In this document: positions 50,929 to 60,023 of the stretch, in pieces
How the letters are laid out: the number at the start of each line of letters is the position of its first letter
Position numbering within the stretch: position 1 is the stretch's first letter
DNA from: CAVUNY01 sp963843535
GTDB lineage: Bacteria; Chloroflexota; Anaerolineae; Anaerolineales; Anaerolineaceae
NCBI GenBank assembly: GCA_963843535.1
Contig: CAWJKU010000002.1
Span: forward strand, 248,001 to 312,000
Length of the DNA: 64,000 nt
Direction of reading: 5' to 3'
Notes under the pieces: generated by a model
Told to the model about the DNA's origin: nothing
Database searches by the model: none
Seen by the model: only the letters and a program-made list of their open reading frames with translations
Made by a program: the position numbers and the translations under genes

Positions 50929-53027
50929 CCTATTACGGCAGCAGCGAGAGAAAGATATAACAAAATTGGCCGATAAGTGAAAATTATTTGATGTTTTCCA
51001 GATGGAAGATATACGCCCCGAAAAAGCCCCCGGACCTTAAGCATTTCCATCATCTCGCCATCCACTGAGACCTGCCACCCAGGATATGCGACCTCAGATA
51101 ACACAAGGTAACCTGGGCCCATTCCTTCGAGCTCTATCCGATTGGGTGAATAATATCCAATGGATACGGTATCGGAATATTGGTCGAAATCATCAAACCC
51201 TTGCTGCGTCCATGCCCGTGGTCGATTTTCCCTGTTGAGATAGATGTTTTGTCCAGCCGCTTTATTCTGTATGATCAGATCAGGATTAAGTATTGGGAAT
51301 GATGAGACGATATATTTAACATTCAACCAACCCATCAGGTTGGTGTTAATCGGGTAATTCTGGTTGACATGGGATATGTCGCCATTCTCAAAAGGAGGGA
51401 CCGTTACACTGTAGCTTTGATATAGTATGCCGCTGGCCTGGCTGAAAAAACTGATAAATTCACTCAGCTGCAAGGGATCGATTCCATTGATGGTTTCCAA
51501 TTTGTGCTCGGCTGCGGTCTGCTGTGGGATGCTGTATGATGGGCTGTAAACCCTGGATGAGGCGGTTTTAGAGACAAGCGCCGCCGCCACATCTGTTTTT
51601 TCTGCTAATACCTCTTGTTGGTCGACGTATAAAAAATTGCTCTTCGCCGCACTCCCCAAATCAATCAACAGCAGAATTACAAATCCAGCCTGGAAATAAT
51701 AGTTCGGCGTAGTTCCGCGTTTTTGCAGGAATAAGACCAGGGTACCAGTAGTCAAAATGACAGCTCCCCACAAATAGGGCCAGGGCGCAGAGCCTGACAC
51801 CAACCATAACCCAGACACAATCACCCACGAAAACATGACCAGGCCTACCGACAGTAAATTTCCCCAGAACTGCGTCTTCGGCAGGCCTTCTCGGTGATTA
51901 GCTTGCAGAAAAGCGGCGGTCAACACAGCACCGGCAAAACCAAATAAAATCATAAACCGAGAAGGAACCCGCAGCAAATCCATGCCCGGGATTTCCGCGA
52001 TCCAGCGGTTAGGCGGGAAGTAATTTCCTAAAGAAAGCAGCAGCGTACACGCCAATACTGCCAGCCAAAAAACAGATTTATTTCTTAAATCTCTGTGGGT
52101 AAGAGTCCATATCGCGATCAACAAAAACAAGCCACCAAAGTACACAGACCATTCCGCATAACCTCCGAAATCTGGAGCAATCAAACCGAATAATTGGATA
52201 GGTGAAAGAGAAAAGCTCAAGTTATCTTCAATGCTCATCAGGCTGCGCGTGGAATAACCCGAAAACTCTGCGAGCGGAAAGAGCAATGGCGCGGATATCA
52301 CCACTGCTAAAAATAAAACGATTGTCAAATATTTAAACCAATTGAACAGCTCGCCAATCCGCTTGGTGTTTTTTGCACGATTAAACCATCTCCAGGCACT
52401 ATATGCGAGCCATAGTATCCCGGCGGGAACCGCCCATCGGACATCCGCCAAAAAAATCATCGCCAAAACTACGCCGCACCAATATGGAAATTTTGCATTC
52501 CCTCGCCTCAACTCGAAAAGCAACAGCCATGGGGTCCAGGCGACAGCATAAATCAGGGTCAAATGACCAGCCCCATAATGAGCAAATATCTTGGGCATTA
52601 ATTCCCAGGCCAACGCCCCACCTATCGCTGGAAGCCAATCAAAATTACTTTCTCGTAAGAACAACCACATTCCCATACCAGAGATAAATAAATGGATCAG
52701 CAGATTGAGGTTAAACCCCAATGGCAGCGAAAATAATAAAGAAAACCATCCTGGTATGTACCATAATCCGGATAATGGATTAGCAGCGAAAGGGTAACCG
52801 GCAAACAGCATGGGGGACCACAATGGCAATTGCCCCATCTGGAGTGCATCCTTAAGAAATGCTGCGTTCGGAAAATGAGAAATTACCATATCCGAGAAAT
52901 TGGATCGAGGTGAATACGCAAATCCATCCCATCCTGGAATTAATAAGACCAAGGGAATAAAAAGCAATACTCCAGTGTATACCAGCCTGGCATACCGGTT
53001 ACCAGGTAAAAATTTCAACCGATTCAT
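50853..53027 (-). CDS. YfhO-like multi-spanning membrane protein (copy 1)
   Basis: Membrane protein of 724 residues, YfhO family. The N-terminal acidic loop (FSDMVISHFPNAAFLKDALQ) is followed by LPLWSPMLFAGYPFAANPLSGLWY, then about ten membrane segments, and a C-terminal periplasmic domain with VLSEVAYPGWQVSVDGE and HQIIFTYRP. The related C-terminal pattern in the gene at 46945-49296 marks the two as paralogues. It overlaps the upstream gene by 29 bp and the downstream gene by 76 bp. A role in polysaccharide or glycolipid assembly is inferred from the family. Confidence 0.82.
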   Translation of the reverse strand: MNRLKFLPGNRYARLVYTGVLLFIPLVLLIPGWDGFAYSPRSNFSDMVISHFPNAAFLKDALQMGQLPLWSPMLFAGYPFAANPLSGLWYIPGWFSLLFSLPLGFNLNLLIHLFISGMGMWLFLRESNFDWLPAIGGALAWELMPKIFAHYGAGHLTLIYAVAWTPWLLLFELRRGNAKFPYWCGVVLAMIFLADVRWAVPAGILWLAYSAWRWFNRAKNTKRIGELFNWFKYLTIVLFLAVVISAPLLFPLAEFSGYSTRSLMSIEDNLSFSLSPIQLFGLIAPDFGGYAEWSVYFGGLFLLIAIWTLTHRDLRNKSVFWLAVLACTLLLSLGNYFPPNRWIAEIPGMDLLRVPSRFMILFGFAGAVLTAAFLQANHREGLPKTQFWGNLLSVGLVMFSWVIVSGLWLVSGSAPWPYLWGAVILTTGTLVLFLQKRGTTPNYYFQAGFVILLLIDLGSAAKSNFLYVDQQEVLAEKTDVAAALVSKTASSRVYSPSYSIPQQTAAEHKLETINGIDPLQLSEFISFFSQASGILYQSYSVTVPPFENGDISHVNQNYPINTNLMGWLNVKYIVSSFPILNPDLIIQNKAAGQNIYLNRENRPRAWTQQGFDDFDQYSDTVSIGYYSPNRIELEGMGPGYLVLSEVAYPGWQVSVDGEMMEMLKVRGLFRGVYLPSGKHQIIFTYRPILLYLSLAAAVIGWLWVIYQTWISRSGYWHPQKKSGF

Positions 53028-54528
53028 TTTTGTAGACGGGTTTTAAATTTATCAAGAATTCAGCCTGGCCCAGTCTCCTTTCTCTAGGGCCCCAAAATAT
53101 ATATCGAACCTGCTTGTTCTTTAACACGCTCGAAATTTCGCTGGTAGAAATTCTCCCTGCATAAATATCAGTCACAACCGCTTTATTTTCAACGGCATGA
53201 ATAGTCTCAAATTCATGCCCATAAATCACTCGCAAGCCCGTCCAACCGGGGATAAAATTCCCGGTCTCAGGAGAGCACAAAATCACCGCATCCGGTGGAC
53301 TGGTAGATATAAGATACTTGTATGCAGTCAACTCGTCTTTTGATAGGTAAAACAAAGGTGATTTCTGCGCGATCCCAAAAAGTGCCAGCAGAATCACAAA
53401 ACAATTTGTGATCACGGATAAAGCCAGGGTTGTTGGGAACAATATATTAGATAATTTAGCCATAAAGAATTTACCCGAAAGCATGCTTAAGCCCATGATT
53501 GCCAGACAGCTCACCGGGATAAAAAAACCGAACATGAATCTGCGCTGTAAACTGAATGGAAAATAGATCATCCCTACTCCTACCACAAACCAGATGACCA
53601 GTAATCGGGTTGCTGGATTCCAGGCAGAGGATTTGACTATTTGAAAAATTCCAAAACCTGTAAAAAATAAAGCCGGGATTAATGAGATCGATAGGTCCCA
53701 AATCGGCGGTGATTGGGTCAAATTCTGGTTATTCCAAATAACTAAATAGGGATCCTGTAGAATCGAAAAAAATTGGTAAAGCAAGAATGGACCACCCAAC
53801 AACATGGCAGCGACAATAGGACGAAGATCGAGATGTCGCGTGGTCAGCCATTCACTGATCGTCCAGATAAAGCCTATACTGCCGACCACAACGATCCCAA
53901 ATGGCATGAGGATCGCCATCAACAAACCCGATATTGTTAACCGAACCAGCTGTATAAGTAACGCCGGAGATATAATATCTAATAACATCCAGAGTAAGAT
54001 ACCAATGCCAATGCTGAAATGTGGGCTGGCATAGCTGGACAAGAATGGAAATGTCTCCACCACCCAAAAATCGGACGTGACCAGTCCCAACAGCAGGAAA
54101 AGCCAGCCCATGCCAGAGCCAAACAGACACAAAAGAAATGCTTGTCTTCCACCTTTTGGATGATCAGAAAATAATCGGGCGGTAAAATTGTACAGGCTGA
54201 AGAAAAGAAAAAGCGCTCCTATCATCCGGGTGATATGAAAAACGACAACAAGGGAGAATCCGGTTAAGCGAGCGATATGACCGAGAAAGATATAAAAAAG
54301 GAACAGATAAGCTCCCTCGCTCTTCTCGGCTGTGAAGGGTAACGAAAATTTCCATTCTCCCAGCCTGCCTTCTTCCATTTTCGCCAGATAGGAATTCCCA
54401 TCTTGCGGGTTCATCAGAAATCCGCCGAAAATATGGTCATCTCCCCCAGTTATCACTGCAACCAGATATGGAAGGGTGATCAATATCGCGAAGATTATCA
54501 GGGTCGGCAATGAAGGCGCGCGTTTCAT
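52999..54528 (-). CDS. multi-spanning membrane protein, GT-C-like (copy 1 of short type)
   Basis: Membrane protein of 509 residues and the first gene of the four-gene set. Features: a signal-anchor, the periplasmic stretch GGFLMNPQDGNSYLAKMEEGR (residues about 34-54), about ten membrane segments, and a C-terminal domain containing YGHEFETIHAVENK and RYIFWGPRERRLG. I do not know a named family with certainty. The ATG has GGAG eight bases ahead. A TATACT at 54552-54547 could be its -10 box, but the -35 is poor. It is divergent from the leaderless zinc-ribbon gene. Confidence 0.8.
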   Translation of the reverse strand: MKRAPSLPTLIIFAILITLPYLVAVITGGDDHIFGGFLMNPQDGNSYLAKMEEGRLGEWKFSLPFTAEKSEGAYLFLFYIFLGHIARLTGFSLVVVFHITRMIGALFLFFSLYNFTARLFSDHPKGGRQAFLLCLFGSGMGWLFLLLGLVTSDFWVVETFPFLSSYASPHFSIGIGILLWMLLDIISPALLIQLVRLTISGLLMAILMPFGIVVVGSIGFIWTISEWLTTRHLDLRPIVAAMLLGGPFLLYQFFSILQDPYLVIWNNQNLTQSPPIWDLSISLIPALFFTGFGIFQIVKSSAWNPATRLLVIWFVVGVGMIYFPFSLQRRFMFGFFIPVSCLAIMGLSMLSGKFFMAKLSNILFPTTLALSVITNCFVILLALFGIAQKSPLFYLSKDELTAYKYLISTSPPDAVILCSPETGNFIPGWTGLRVIYGHEFETIHAVENKAVVTDIYAGRISTSEISSVLKNKQVRYIFWGPRERRLGQAEFLINLKPVYKNESVEIFTW

Positions 54529-54546
54529 ACAAATGACTCCAGGAAA

Positions 54547-54552
54547 AGTATA
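54547..54552 (-). promoter_or_regulatory. TATACT-type -10 box of the membrane-protein operon
   Basis: On the minus strand TATACT lies 18 bp before the ATG at 54528. The hexamer 16-18 bp further up has at most two or three matches to the -35 consensus. The 108-bp divergent region holds this and the plus-strand promoter at 54602-54630. Confidence 0.3.
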
Positions 54553-54601
54553 CAGTAGATCATCCGTTCAGACTAACGGTTTTCTCATTTACGGCAAAAC
54601 C

Positions 54602-54630
54602 TTGCCAATCCAGCCAAGCGCTTCTATAAT
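54602..54630 (+). promoter_or_regulatory. predicted promoter giving a leaderless transcript
   Basis: TTGCCA (54602-54607) and a perfect TATAAT (54625-54630) are 17 bp apart. The expected start point, seven bases after the -10 box, is 54637, which is the A of the ATG of the next gene. There is no Shine-Dalgarno between the box and the ATG. The mRNA should therefore begin at the start codon. Confidence 0.6.
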
Positions 54631-54636
54631 CCTTTT

Positions 54637-55338
54637 ATGAGCCTTGCATTTCACCTCGCGCAGCTTCAAAAAATTGATACGCAGTTGGACCAGATTCAGG
54701 TCAGAATTTTAGAAATCGACCTGATTCTTTCGACCGATGACCTTCTGGAGCAGGCCAAAGAAGCTGACCGTTTGGCAAGGGAAAACGTAATCTCTGTTCG
54801 GAAAAATCAAAGGCAAATTGAAGAGACCGTTCAAAAACACCGGATAAAGATGGAGACTTCCGAAGCTGCGCTTTATGGGGGGAAAATCAAGAATCCCAAA
54901 GAGCTCCAAGATCTTCAAAACGAGATTATGTCTCTGAGGAAATTAATTGCATCCCAGGAAGACGTATTACTGGACAGCATGTTGGCGCTTGAACAAGCTG
55001 AAGAACAACAACAAGCCGCTGCTCAAAACCTCATCCATGCTGAGGGCGAGTCAGCCAATCGCCTGGCTGGTTTTATGGGAGAAAGAAACCAACTGCTCAG
55101 AACAATAGAAAGGTTAGCTACAGAAAAAGAGGCTGCCCTCCCTCAAATTTCAGTAAATGACCTGGCTGTATATAACCGTTTGCGTGAGCAAAAAAGGGGA
55201 TTGGCAGTCAGCCAGGTTGAAGATGGGGCCTGCAAAGGTTGTGGTACTGCTTTAAGGCCAGCTGAGATTCAATCAGCCAGGTCTCCGACCCAATTGGTGC
55301 GCTGTTCGACCTGTGGGCGGATCCTTTACGCGGGATAA
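54637..55338 (+). CDS. coiled-coil C4 zinc-ribbon protein
   Basis: A 233-residue protein of the CT398/C4-type zinc ribbon group, function unproven (nucleic-acid binding and secretion-linked roles have been proposed). A long antiparallel coiled coil fills about residues 5-175 (AQLQKIDTQLDQIQVRILEI; LYGGKIKNPKELQDLQNEI is the conserved hairpin), and the C-terminal zinc ribbon has CKGCGTAL and CSTCGRILY. The start codon directly follows a -10 box, indicating leaderless translation. The NACHT gene starts 3 bp after its stop. Confidence 0.88.
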   Translation: MSLAFHLAQLQKIDTQLDQIQVRILEIDLILSTDDLLEQAKEADRLARENVISVRKNQRQIEETVQKHRIKMETSEAALYGGKIKNPKELQDLQNEIMSLRKLIASQEDVLLDSMLALEQAEEQQQAAAQNLIHAEGESANRLAGFMGERNQLLRTIERLATEKEAALPQISVNDLAVYNRLREQKRGLAVSQVEDGACKGCGTALRPAEIQSARSPTQLVRCSTCGRILYAG

Positions 55339-55341
55339 ATT

Positions 55342-57855
55342 ATGTTGGATTGGTTAAATATCCGGGTAGATGGTTTATCCTTCTTTTTGGGGGTGGCGGC
55401 AGGAACGCTGTTTTGGTTCCTTTTTGGCCAATTTAAGAAAAGTCTATTTCCGTACCTGCTTTCTTTTTCAAAGAGGAAATTTCAAGAATTCAGAGATCGG
55501 AATTTCATTGGCGCGAATATCGCTATCCGACAGGATGCATTAAAACGAGCGCAAAAAGTTCATCTCGCCTCACAGTTATTCGCTCTTGACGAAATTTTAA
55601 TTCCTTCCCGATTAATTCCACCGCCCGCATTAATTGATCCCGTCCAGGAAAGTGATTCTGAGAATTTATCGACTCCACCATTTCCGTATCTGCCTGACTG
55701 GCCTGAAATCTCATCGCAGTATCAGAACGATTTATTCTCTTTAGCCCAACTGGTTGAAAAGGATGCTGACCTGGTCATTGTGGGCCAACCAGGTACCGGT
55801 AAAACGGTCTGCCTCGCGCAATTTGCTTGCGAACTGGCCCGGAAAGATTCAACCCACAACGATAATCAAGCCAAAGTCCCAATTTTCCTGCATGTAGAAG
55901 ATCTACTTTCGAATCCATTGCCCGCTGCCCAGGAGCTGGTTGGATTATTATCCAAAATTCTATCTACCGGGCTGCCAATATTCGTTCAAAGCCGGGTTCC
56001 TGCTTTTCTTAAAATAGTCTTCTCTGAATCCAGAGCAATCTTTCTATTGGATGGATTGGATGAGCTCCCGCTTTCACGTCTGAAAGAAGCAGTGAGTTAT
56101 ATCCAGCTGCTCAAAGGTGAATTTCCTCACCTGCAAATTGTAACTACCGGATCACCCGGAAATCTCGATGGCTTATTGCCATTAGGATTTTTCCCGGCGA
56201 CCATTGCCGATTGGAACGATAACGACCGAACTCATTTTATTCAAAATTGGGGGCAATCCTGGCAAAAATTGATCGCACCTGAAATTGCCCGTAAATCTAC
56301 AACTGAGACATTGGATCCAATTTTCATTAACAATTGGATCGATCCTCATCAAATCAACCTTACACCATTGGAGTGGACATTAAATATTTGGGCGGTTTAC
56401 GCCGGCGAGGGCGGCAAACCTGCACCATTCGACGCCCCGGAAACTTACATTAACCGGAATCTGCCCGAAGAGCAACTGCGGCAGCCACTTCAAAAATTGG
56501 CATTAGAAATGGTCAAAAACTGTAAATCCAGTTTCTCCCAGGCCGATATTGACAACTCCTTCTCTCAATTGTCTCTTCCGCAAGCACATTTGGTCGATCC
56601 TGGCGCGGTACCAGCCGAGGAGAAACAAAAAACTATTGAGAAGGCCGCCCAAAAAGAGCAAATTTCGATATCCTCAAAATGGATCAATTCGCTTGTTCAA
56701 AACGGAATAATTTCCGAACAATTCGGACATAGTTACCGTTTCAGCCATATTTGCCTTATGGGATTTTTGGCCGGCTGCCATGAAGCACCCTCAGAGATCC
56801 CAGCCTGGATTTCTGATCCAGAACACTGGGAAACAAGGCAGCTGGCAGCCGGATATTTCTTTGGCAGATTTCCAGACCAATTTTCTTTGAGTAGCGATGA
56901 ATTACAAGGAAAACCGCCGTTTTATACCCAACCTTTGACCGCCAGTAGATGGCTGAGGTTGATCCCATCTGATAGCATTATGCGCGGACGATTGTTGAAA
57001 CGCCTTGCTGACGGCGTGAAAGATGAAAGTCTATTCACCGCGACACGATTACGATTCGCAGCTGCATTAATTAAATCCGATGACCCATCGATGGGGGTAT
57101 TATTCCGCCAGCTCTTGTCATCCACAAAAGAAAAAACGCGCGCAATCGCGTGCCTGGCATTGGGTATTCTAAGTAACAAAAAATCCTTTGACCAATTGGC
57201 CGAATTATTGGCTGATTCAGATCCTGATGTTCGCAAGAATGCCTGTTATACGTTCGGCGCTTTCCGCGACCAGACTTCTCTCGACCTGCTGACCGAATGC
57301 CTTTCCGCTGAAGATGAAATCCTCAGGTTGGCGTCCGCTGAAACGCTTGCGCGCGACCCGGAAAATGGGCACAAAATATTGGAGACTGAAGTAAATTCAG
57401 ACAACTTGCTTGTGCGCAGGTCTGTGGTGTTTGGTCTTTCTCACATCCGGGAGAATTGGGCGGAAAAGCTGCTCGAGCAAATGGCAATCCAGGATGGCCA
57501 ATGGGTGGTCCGAAATGCCGCCAGTCAGGCCCTGGATATTAGAAAGGAACCGGATCCTGCCATCCCCCATACCTTATCCGCTCCCTCAGAAACGCCCTGG
57601 TTGTTTGCATACGCAAGCAAACTGGGTGAGGGTATACCCAAGGGCGATCCCGCGATCGATATTTTACTGCACGCCCTTCAATCCGGAAATTTACAGGAAC
57701 AGCTAGCGGCATTGGACCATTTGAGATTAATGCCAGAAGAAAAAATAATAACGGCTATTTCGGATACAGCTTCCAGTGCTGCATTTCCACTGAACGAAGC
57801 AGCTCAATATGCGTTATGGTACATTGAAAATATTAATCACACGCCGAACAGCTGA
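55342..57855 (+). CDS. membrane-anchored NACHT NTPase with HEAT repeats
   Basis: STAND-class ATPase of 837 residues. One membrane helix at about 12-30 (LSFFLGVAAGTLFWFLFG) is followed by a basic stretch, a linker, and the NACHT domain with Walker A GQPGTGKT (148-155) and Walker B/acidic IFLLDGLDELP (232-242). A winged-helix-like part follows, and the C-terminal 250 residues have HEAT/PBS-lyase-type repeats (ACLALGILSNKKSFDQLAEL; ADSDPDVRKNACYTFGAF; ADEILRLASAETLARD-like). No recognisable nuclease or other effector domain is present at either end. It shares a transcript with the zinc-ribbon gene. A sensory, scaffold or defence role is possible; none is proven. Confidence 0.87.
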   Translation: MLDWLNIRVDGLSFFLGVAAGTLFWFLFGQFKKSLFPYLLSFSKRKFQEFRDRNFIGANIAIRQDALKRAQKVHLASQLFALDEILIPSRLIPPPALIDPVQESDSENLSTPPFPYLPDWPEISSQYQNDLFSLAQLVEKDADLVIVGQPGTGKTVCLAQFACELARKDSTHNDNQAKVPIFLHVEDLLSNPLPAAQELVGLLSKILSTGLPIFVQSRVPAFLKIVFSESRAIFLLDGLDELPLSRLKEAVSYIQLLKGEFPHLQIVTTGSPGNLDGLLPLGFFPATIADWNDNDRTHFIQNWGQSWQKLIAPEIARKSTTETLDPIFINNWIDPHQINLTPLEWTLNIWAVYAGEGGKPAPFDAPETYINRNLPEEQLRQPLQKLALEMVKNCKSSFSQADIDNSFSQLSLPQAHLVDPGAVPAEEKQKTIEKAAQKEQISISSKWINSLVQNGIISEQFGHSYRFSHICLMGFLAGCHEAPSEIPAWISDPEHWETRQLAAGYFFGRFPDQFSLSSDELQGKPPFYTQPLTASRWLRLIPSDSIMRGRLLKRLADGVKDESLFTATRLRFAAALIKSDDPSMGVLFRQLLSSTKEKTRAIACLALGILSNKKSFDQLAELLADSDPDVRKNACYTFGAFRDQTSLDLLTECLSAEDEILRLASAETLARDPENGHKILETEVNSDNLLVRRSVVFGLSHIRENWAEKLLEQMAIQDGQWVVRNAASQALDIRKEPDPAIPHTLSAPSETPWLFAYASKLGEGIPKGDPAIDILLHALQSGNLQEQLAALDHLRLMPEEKIITAISDTASSAAFPLNEAAQYALWYIENINHTPNS

Positions 57856-57894
57856 ACCGGTCCAAGATCAGACACGAATGAAAGGAATTTCAAT

Positions 57895-58209
57895 TCACTT
57901 TGTAAGATTTGTAATCTTTCTCTGAAGGGTATCAGCGTCAATATTCAGAATTGTGATCAACTTATCCAATCCATGCTGTCCCCCAATTATTTCAATTTCC
58001 CCTGATTTAATCCCAAGCAGCTGAGACAGAAAATCAATCAGTCCATTATTAATTTCTTGATCTTCTTTGGAGGATGTTAGAAATAAATGGATGGTACCAT
58101 CCTCCAGGATTTCTTTTATTTGGTTCTGTTTCGCCCGCGGAGTCACATGGATTGTTATCGCAGCCCCGCCTTTGCCATCATGTAATTTAAATTTTCGATC
58201 CCTTGCCAT
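57895..58209 (-). CDS. DUF167 (YggU-like) protein
   Basis: A 104-residue protein of the DUF167 family, unknown function, often next to yggT as here. Signature: ITIHVTPRAKQNQIKEI and the C-terminal GIKSGEIEIIGGQHGLDKLITI. The ATG is preceded by GAGGAG. It is the last gene of the minus-strand run 57895-64000, and its stop lies within a short hairpin-like sequence in the convergent gap. Confidence 0.85.
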   Translation of the reverse strand: MARDRKFKLHDGKGGAAITIHVTPRAKQNQIKEILEDGTIHLFLTSSKEDQEINNGLIDFLSQLLGIKSGEIEIIGGQHGLDKLITILNIDADTLQRKITNLTK

Positions 58210-58220
58210 TTTCTCCTCGA

Positions 58221-58481
58221 TTAAAGCGCGACCAAAATATTAATTAGAAATGTTTCTACAAGTTGAAGTAATAACAACAAAACAAGAGGGCTAAAATCGA
58301 TCCCACCAAATGTGGGTAGAATTCTTTGAATTGGGCGCATCATCGGTTGAACAATACGGTCAAGAAAGGATCGTACAGGATGATATGGATTCATAAAATA
58401 CGATACGATCACATCAGCCAGGATCGCGAGGGTAATTAACCAGGCAACACCCTGGATTATTTGGATTAAAATACCTGTCAT
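58221..58481 (-). CDS. YggT-family membrane protein
   Basis: An 86-residue membrane protein with two helices and the family motif YFMNPYHPVRSFLDRIVQPMMRPIQRILP between them, of which MNPYHPV is the conserved core. In many bacteria yggT lies with yggS, as here, and is linked to cell division or osmotic tolerance, but its function is not known. AAGGA precedes the ATG by eight bases. Confidence 0.92.
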   Translation of the reverse strand: MTGILIQIIQGVAWLITLAILADVIVSYFMNPYHPVRSFLDRIVQPMMRPIQRILPTFGGIDFSPLVLLLLLQLVETFLINILVAL

Positions 58482-58497
58482 TGCAAATTCCTTTATC

Positions 58498-59226
58498 TTA
58501 CTTTGCCGGACGAGGCCCTAAGATTGCCTGACCGATTCTGATAAAAGTAGCGCCTTCTTCGATCGCTACTTCAAAATCTCCACTCGTACCCATGGATAAT
58601 TCACTCCATCTTAATATCGGAATATTAACTGAAAGATAATCACGTAATTTCCATAATGTGCAAAAAAAGGGTCTCGCCTTTTCAGGATCGTCAAAATAGG
58701 GCGGCATGGTCATTAAACCCAGTATTCTTAAGTTGGGTAATCCTGCAATCAATGAAAATTCGTCGAGGAGTTTTGGCCAAACATCAGGGACGGTTGCAAA
58801 CCAACCGCTTTTGCTTGGCTCTCCGCTGACATTAACTTCCAAAAACGCAGAAATTATTTTTCCCTGGTCTTCAAGAACACGGTTCAGTTTTTCTGCCAGG
58901 GACATTCGATCTAAAGAATGAATATATTGAAAATGTTCTGCAATAACCGATACCTTGCGGCTCTGCAAATGACCAATCATATGCCATTCAATATCGGGTA
59001 ATTGGCGAAAAGCGGCAATCTTATTTTCTGCTTCTTGCGGGTAATTTTCACCGAATTTGCGCACACCGCAGTTATATGCCGCCTGGATAAGATCTGGCGG
59101 CTGAGCCTTGCTAACGACCACCAGTTTAATATCCTGGGCATTCCTCCCAGACCTTAAGGCGGCATTTTCAATTCTCTCCCGAACACCGTCCAGATTGCGG
59201 GAAATTTGGTGAGTTAAATTAATCAT
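58498..59226 (-). CDS. YggS/PLPBP pyridoxal-phosphate homeostasis protein
   Basis: Single-domain PLP-binding TIM barrel (PROSC/YggS), 242 residues. The PLP lysine is in LVVVSKAQP; GVRKFGENYPQEAENKI, EWHMIGHLQSRK, FLEVNVSGEPSKSGW and LRILGLMTMPP are all family hallmarks, and the C-terminal LSMGTSGDFEVAIEEGATFIRIG completes it. Start ATG 59226 (or 59229) lies just past the pgeF stop; the frame extends to 59298 but then overlaps pgeF by 67 bp and lacks a ribosome site. Confidence 0.95.
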   Translation of the reverse strand: MINLTHQISRNLDGVRERIENAALRSGRNAQDIKLVVVSKAQPPDLIQAAYNCGVRKFGENYPQEAENKIAAFRQLPDIEWHMIGHLQSRKVSVIAEHFQYIHSLDRMSLAEKLNRVLEDQGKIISAFLEVNVSGEPSKSGWFATVPDVWPKLLDEFSLIAGLPNLRILGLMTMPPYFDDPEKARPFFCTLWKLRDYLSVNIPILRWSELSMGTSGDFEVAIEEGATFIRIGQAILGPRPAK

Positions 59227-59231
59227 CATCC

Positions 59232-60020
59232 TTATTTTAGCGCAAGAAGCGCCCCGAAACGCCCCGTTTTTCCATTTTCTGCCCGATGAGAATACCAATC
59301 ATCCACATTGCTCGCTGTGCAGACACCACTAATTTGAATATGATCCGCTCGTAAACCCGCCTGGATGAGTAATAGATAATTTGCCCGCCACAGATCAAAA
59401 TGGGTTTTTCCATTCTTTTCTATCAAAACTTCGCCAACCAAATCCTGGTAGGCCTTCTCCACAGCGGTCTGGGCATTACCACCAAACTCATAATGATCCA
59501 CGCAAATGGACGGCCCAATTCCTGCCATAATATCTGCGGGTTGGCTCCTATATTGCTGCTGCATCGCCTTCACAACAGCCAGTACTATTTTATGGACCGT
59601 ACCCTGCCAGCCAGAATGCGCGATCCCGATTACCCGTTTGATCGGATCATAAAAATAAATCGGCACGCAGTCCGCAAAACGCATAAATAAAGTGATATCT
59701 TCGCGATCTGTCAGGATTGCATCGGCTTTTTGATGAAGACCATCAAGCGGTCGCGCCGCTTTCGCGGCAATAACATCTGTGCCGTGAACCTGCCAGACAT
59801 CAAAAATAGTCTTTACCTGCCGCCTAAAGGTAGAAAAAATCCTTTGCCGGTTTTCGACAACATTCTCACGCGCATCGCCATTTAACCCACCCGTATTCAA
59901 CGAATTCCAAGGCGCGGGACTTACACCGCCTTTACGAGTGAAAATGCCTTGATAAATCGAAGCATCATCCAATAAATCGAAAGAATAATATCGCAATGAG
60001 TTGTGTTCGTGAAAAGGCAT
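59232..60020 (-). CDS. pgeF: PgeF/YfiH-type multicopper polyphenol oxidase-like protein
   Basis: Purine-nucleoside/peptidoglycan-editing protein of the YfiH (laccase-like, DUF152) family, 262 residues. Zinc ligands: DCVPIYFYD (Cys), AHSGWQGTVHKIV (His), and VDHYEFGG. The family is known as PgeF (removes mis-incorporated residues from peptidoglycan precursors in E. coli) and, in other work, as an adenosine or purine nucleoside phosphorylase. Ends 5 bp before the yggS start; upstream is the Grx/DUF2085 gene. Confidence 0.92.
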   Translation of the reverse strand: MPFHEHNSLRYYSFDLLDDASIYQGIFTRKGGVSPAPWNSLNTGGLNGDARENVVENRQRIFSTFRRQVKTIFDVWQVHGTDVIAAKAARPLDGLHQKADAILTDREDITLFMRFADCVPIYFYDPIKRVIGIAHSGWQGTVHKIVLAVVKAMQQQYRSQPADIMAGIGPSICVDHYEFGGNAQTAVEKAYQDLVGEVLIEKNGKTHFDLWRANYLLLIQAGLRADHIQISGVCTASNVDDWYSHRAENGKTGRFGALLALK

Positions 60021-60023
60021 GCC

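Noticed and set aside
54564..54585. CCGTT/AACGG stem-loop followed by TTTTCT
   Set aside because: It lies in a divergent gap where no plus-strand gene ends, and a 5-bp stem is common by chance.
57876..57896. Hairpin (8-bp stem with one bulge, GGAA loop) in the gap between the NACHT and DUF167 genes
   Set aside because: No T-tract follows on either strand, and it overlaps the DUF167 stop; too weak to call a terminator.
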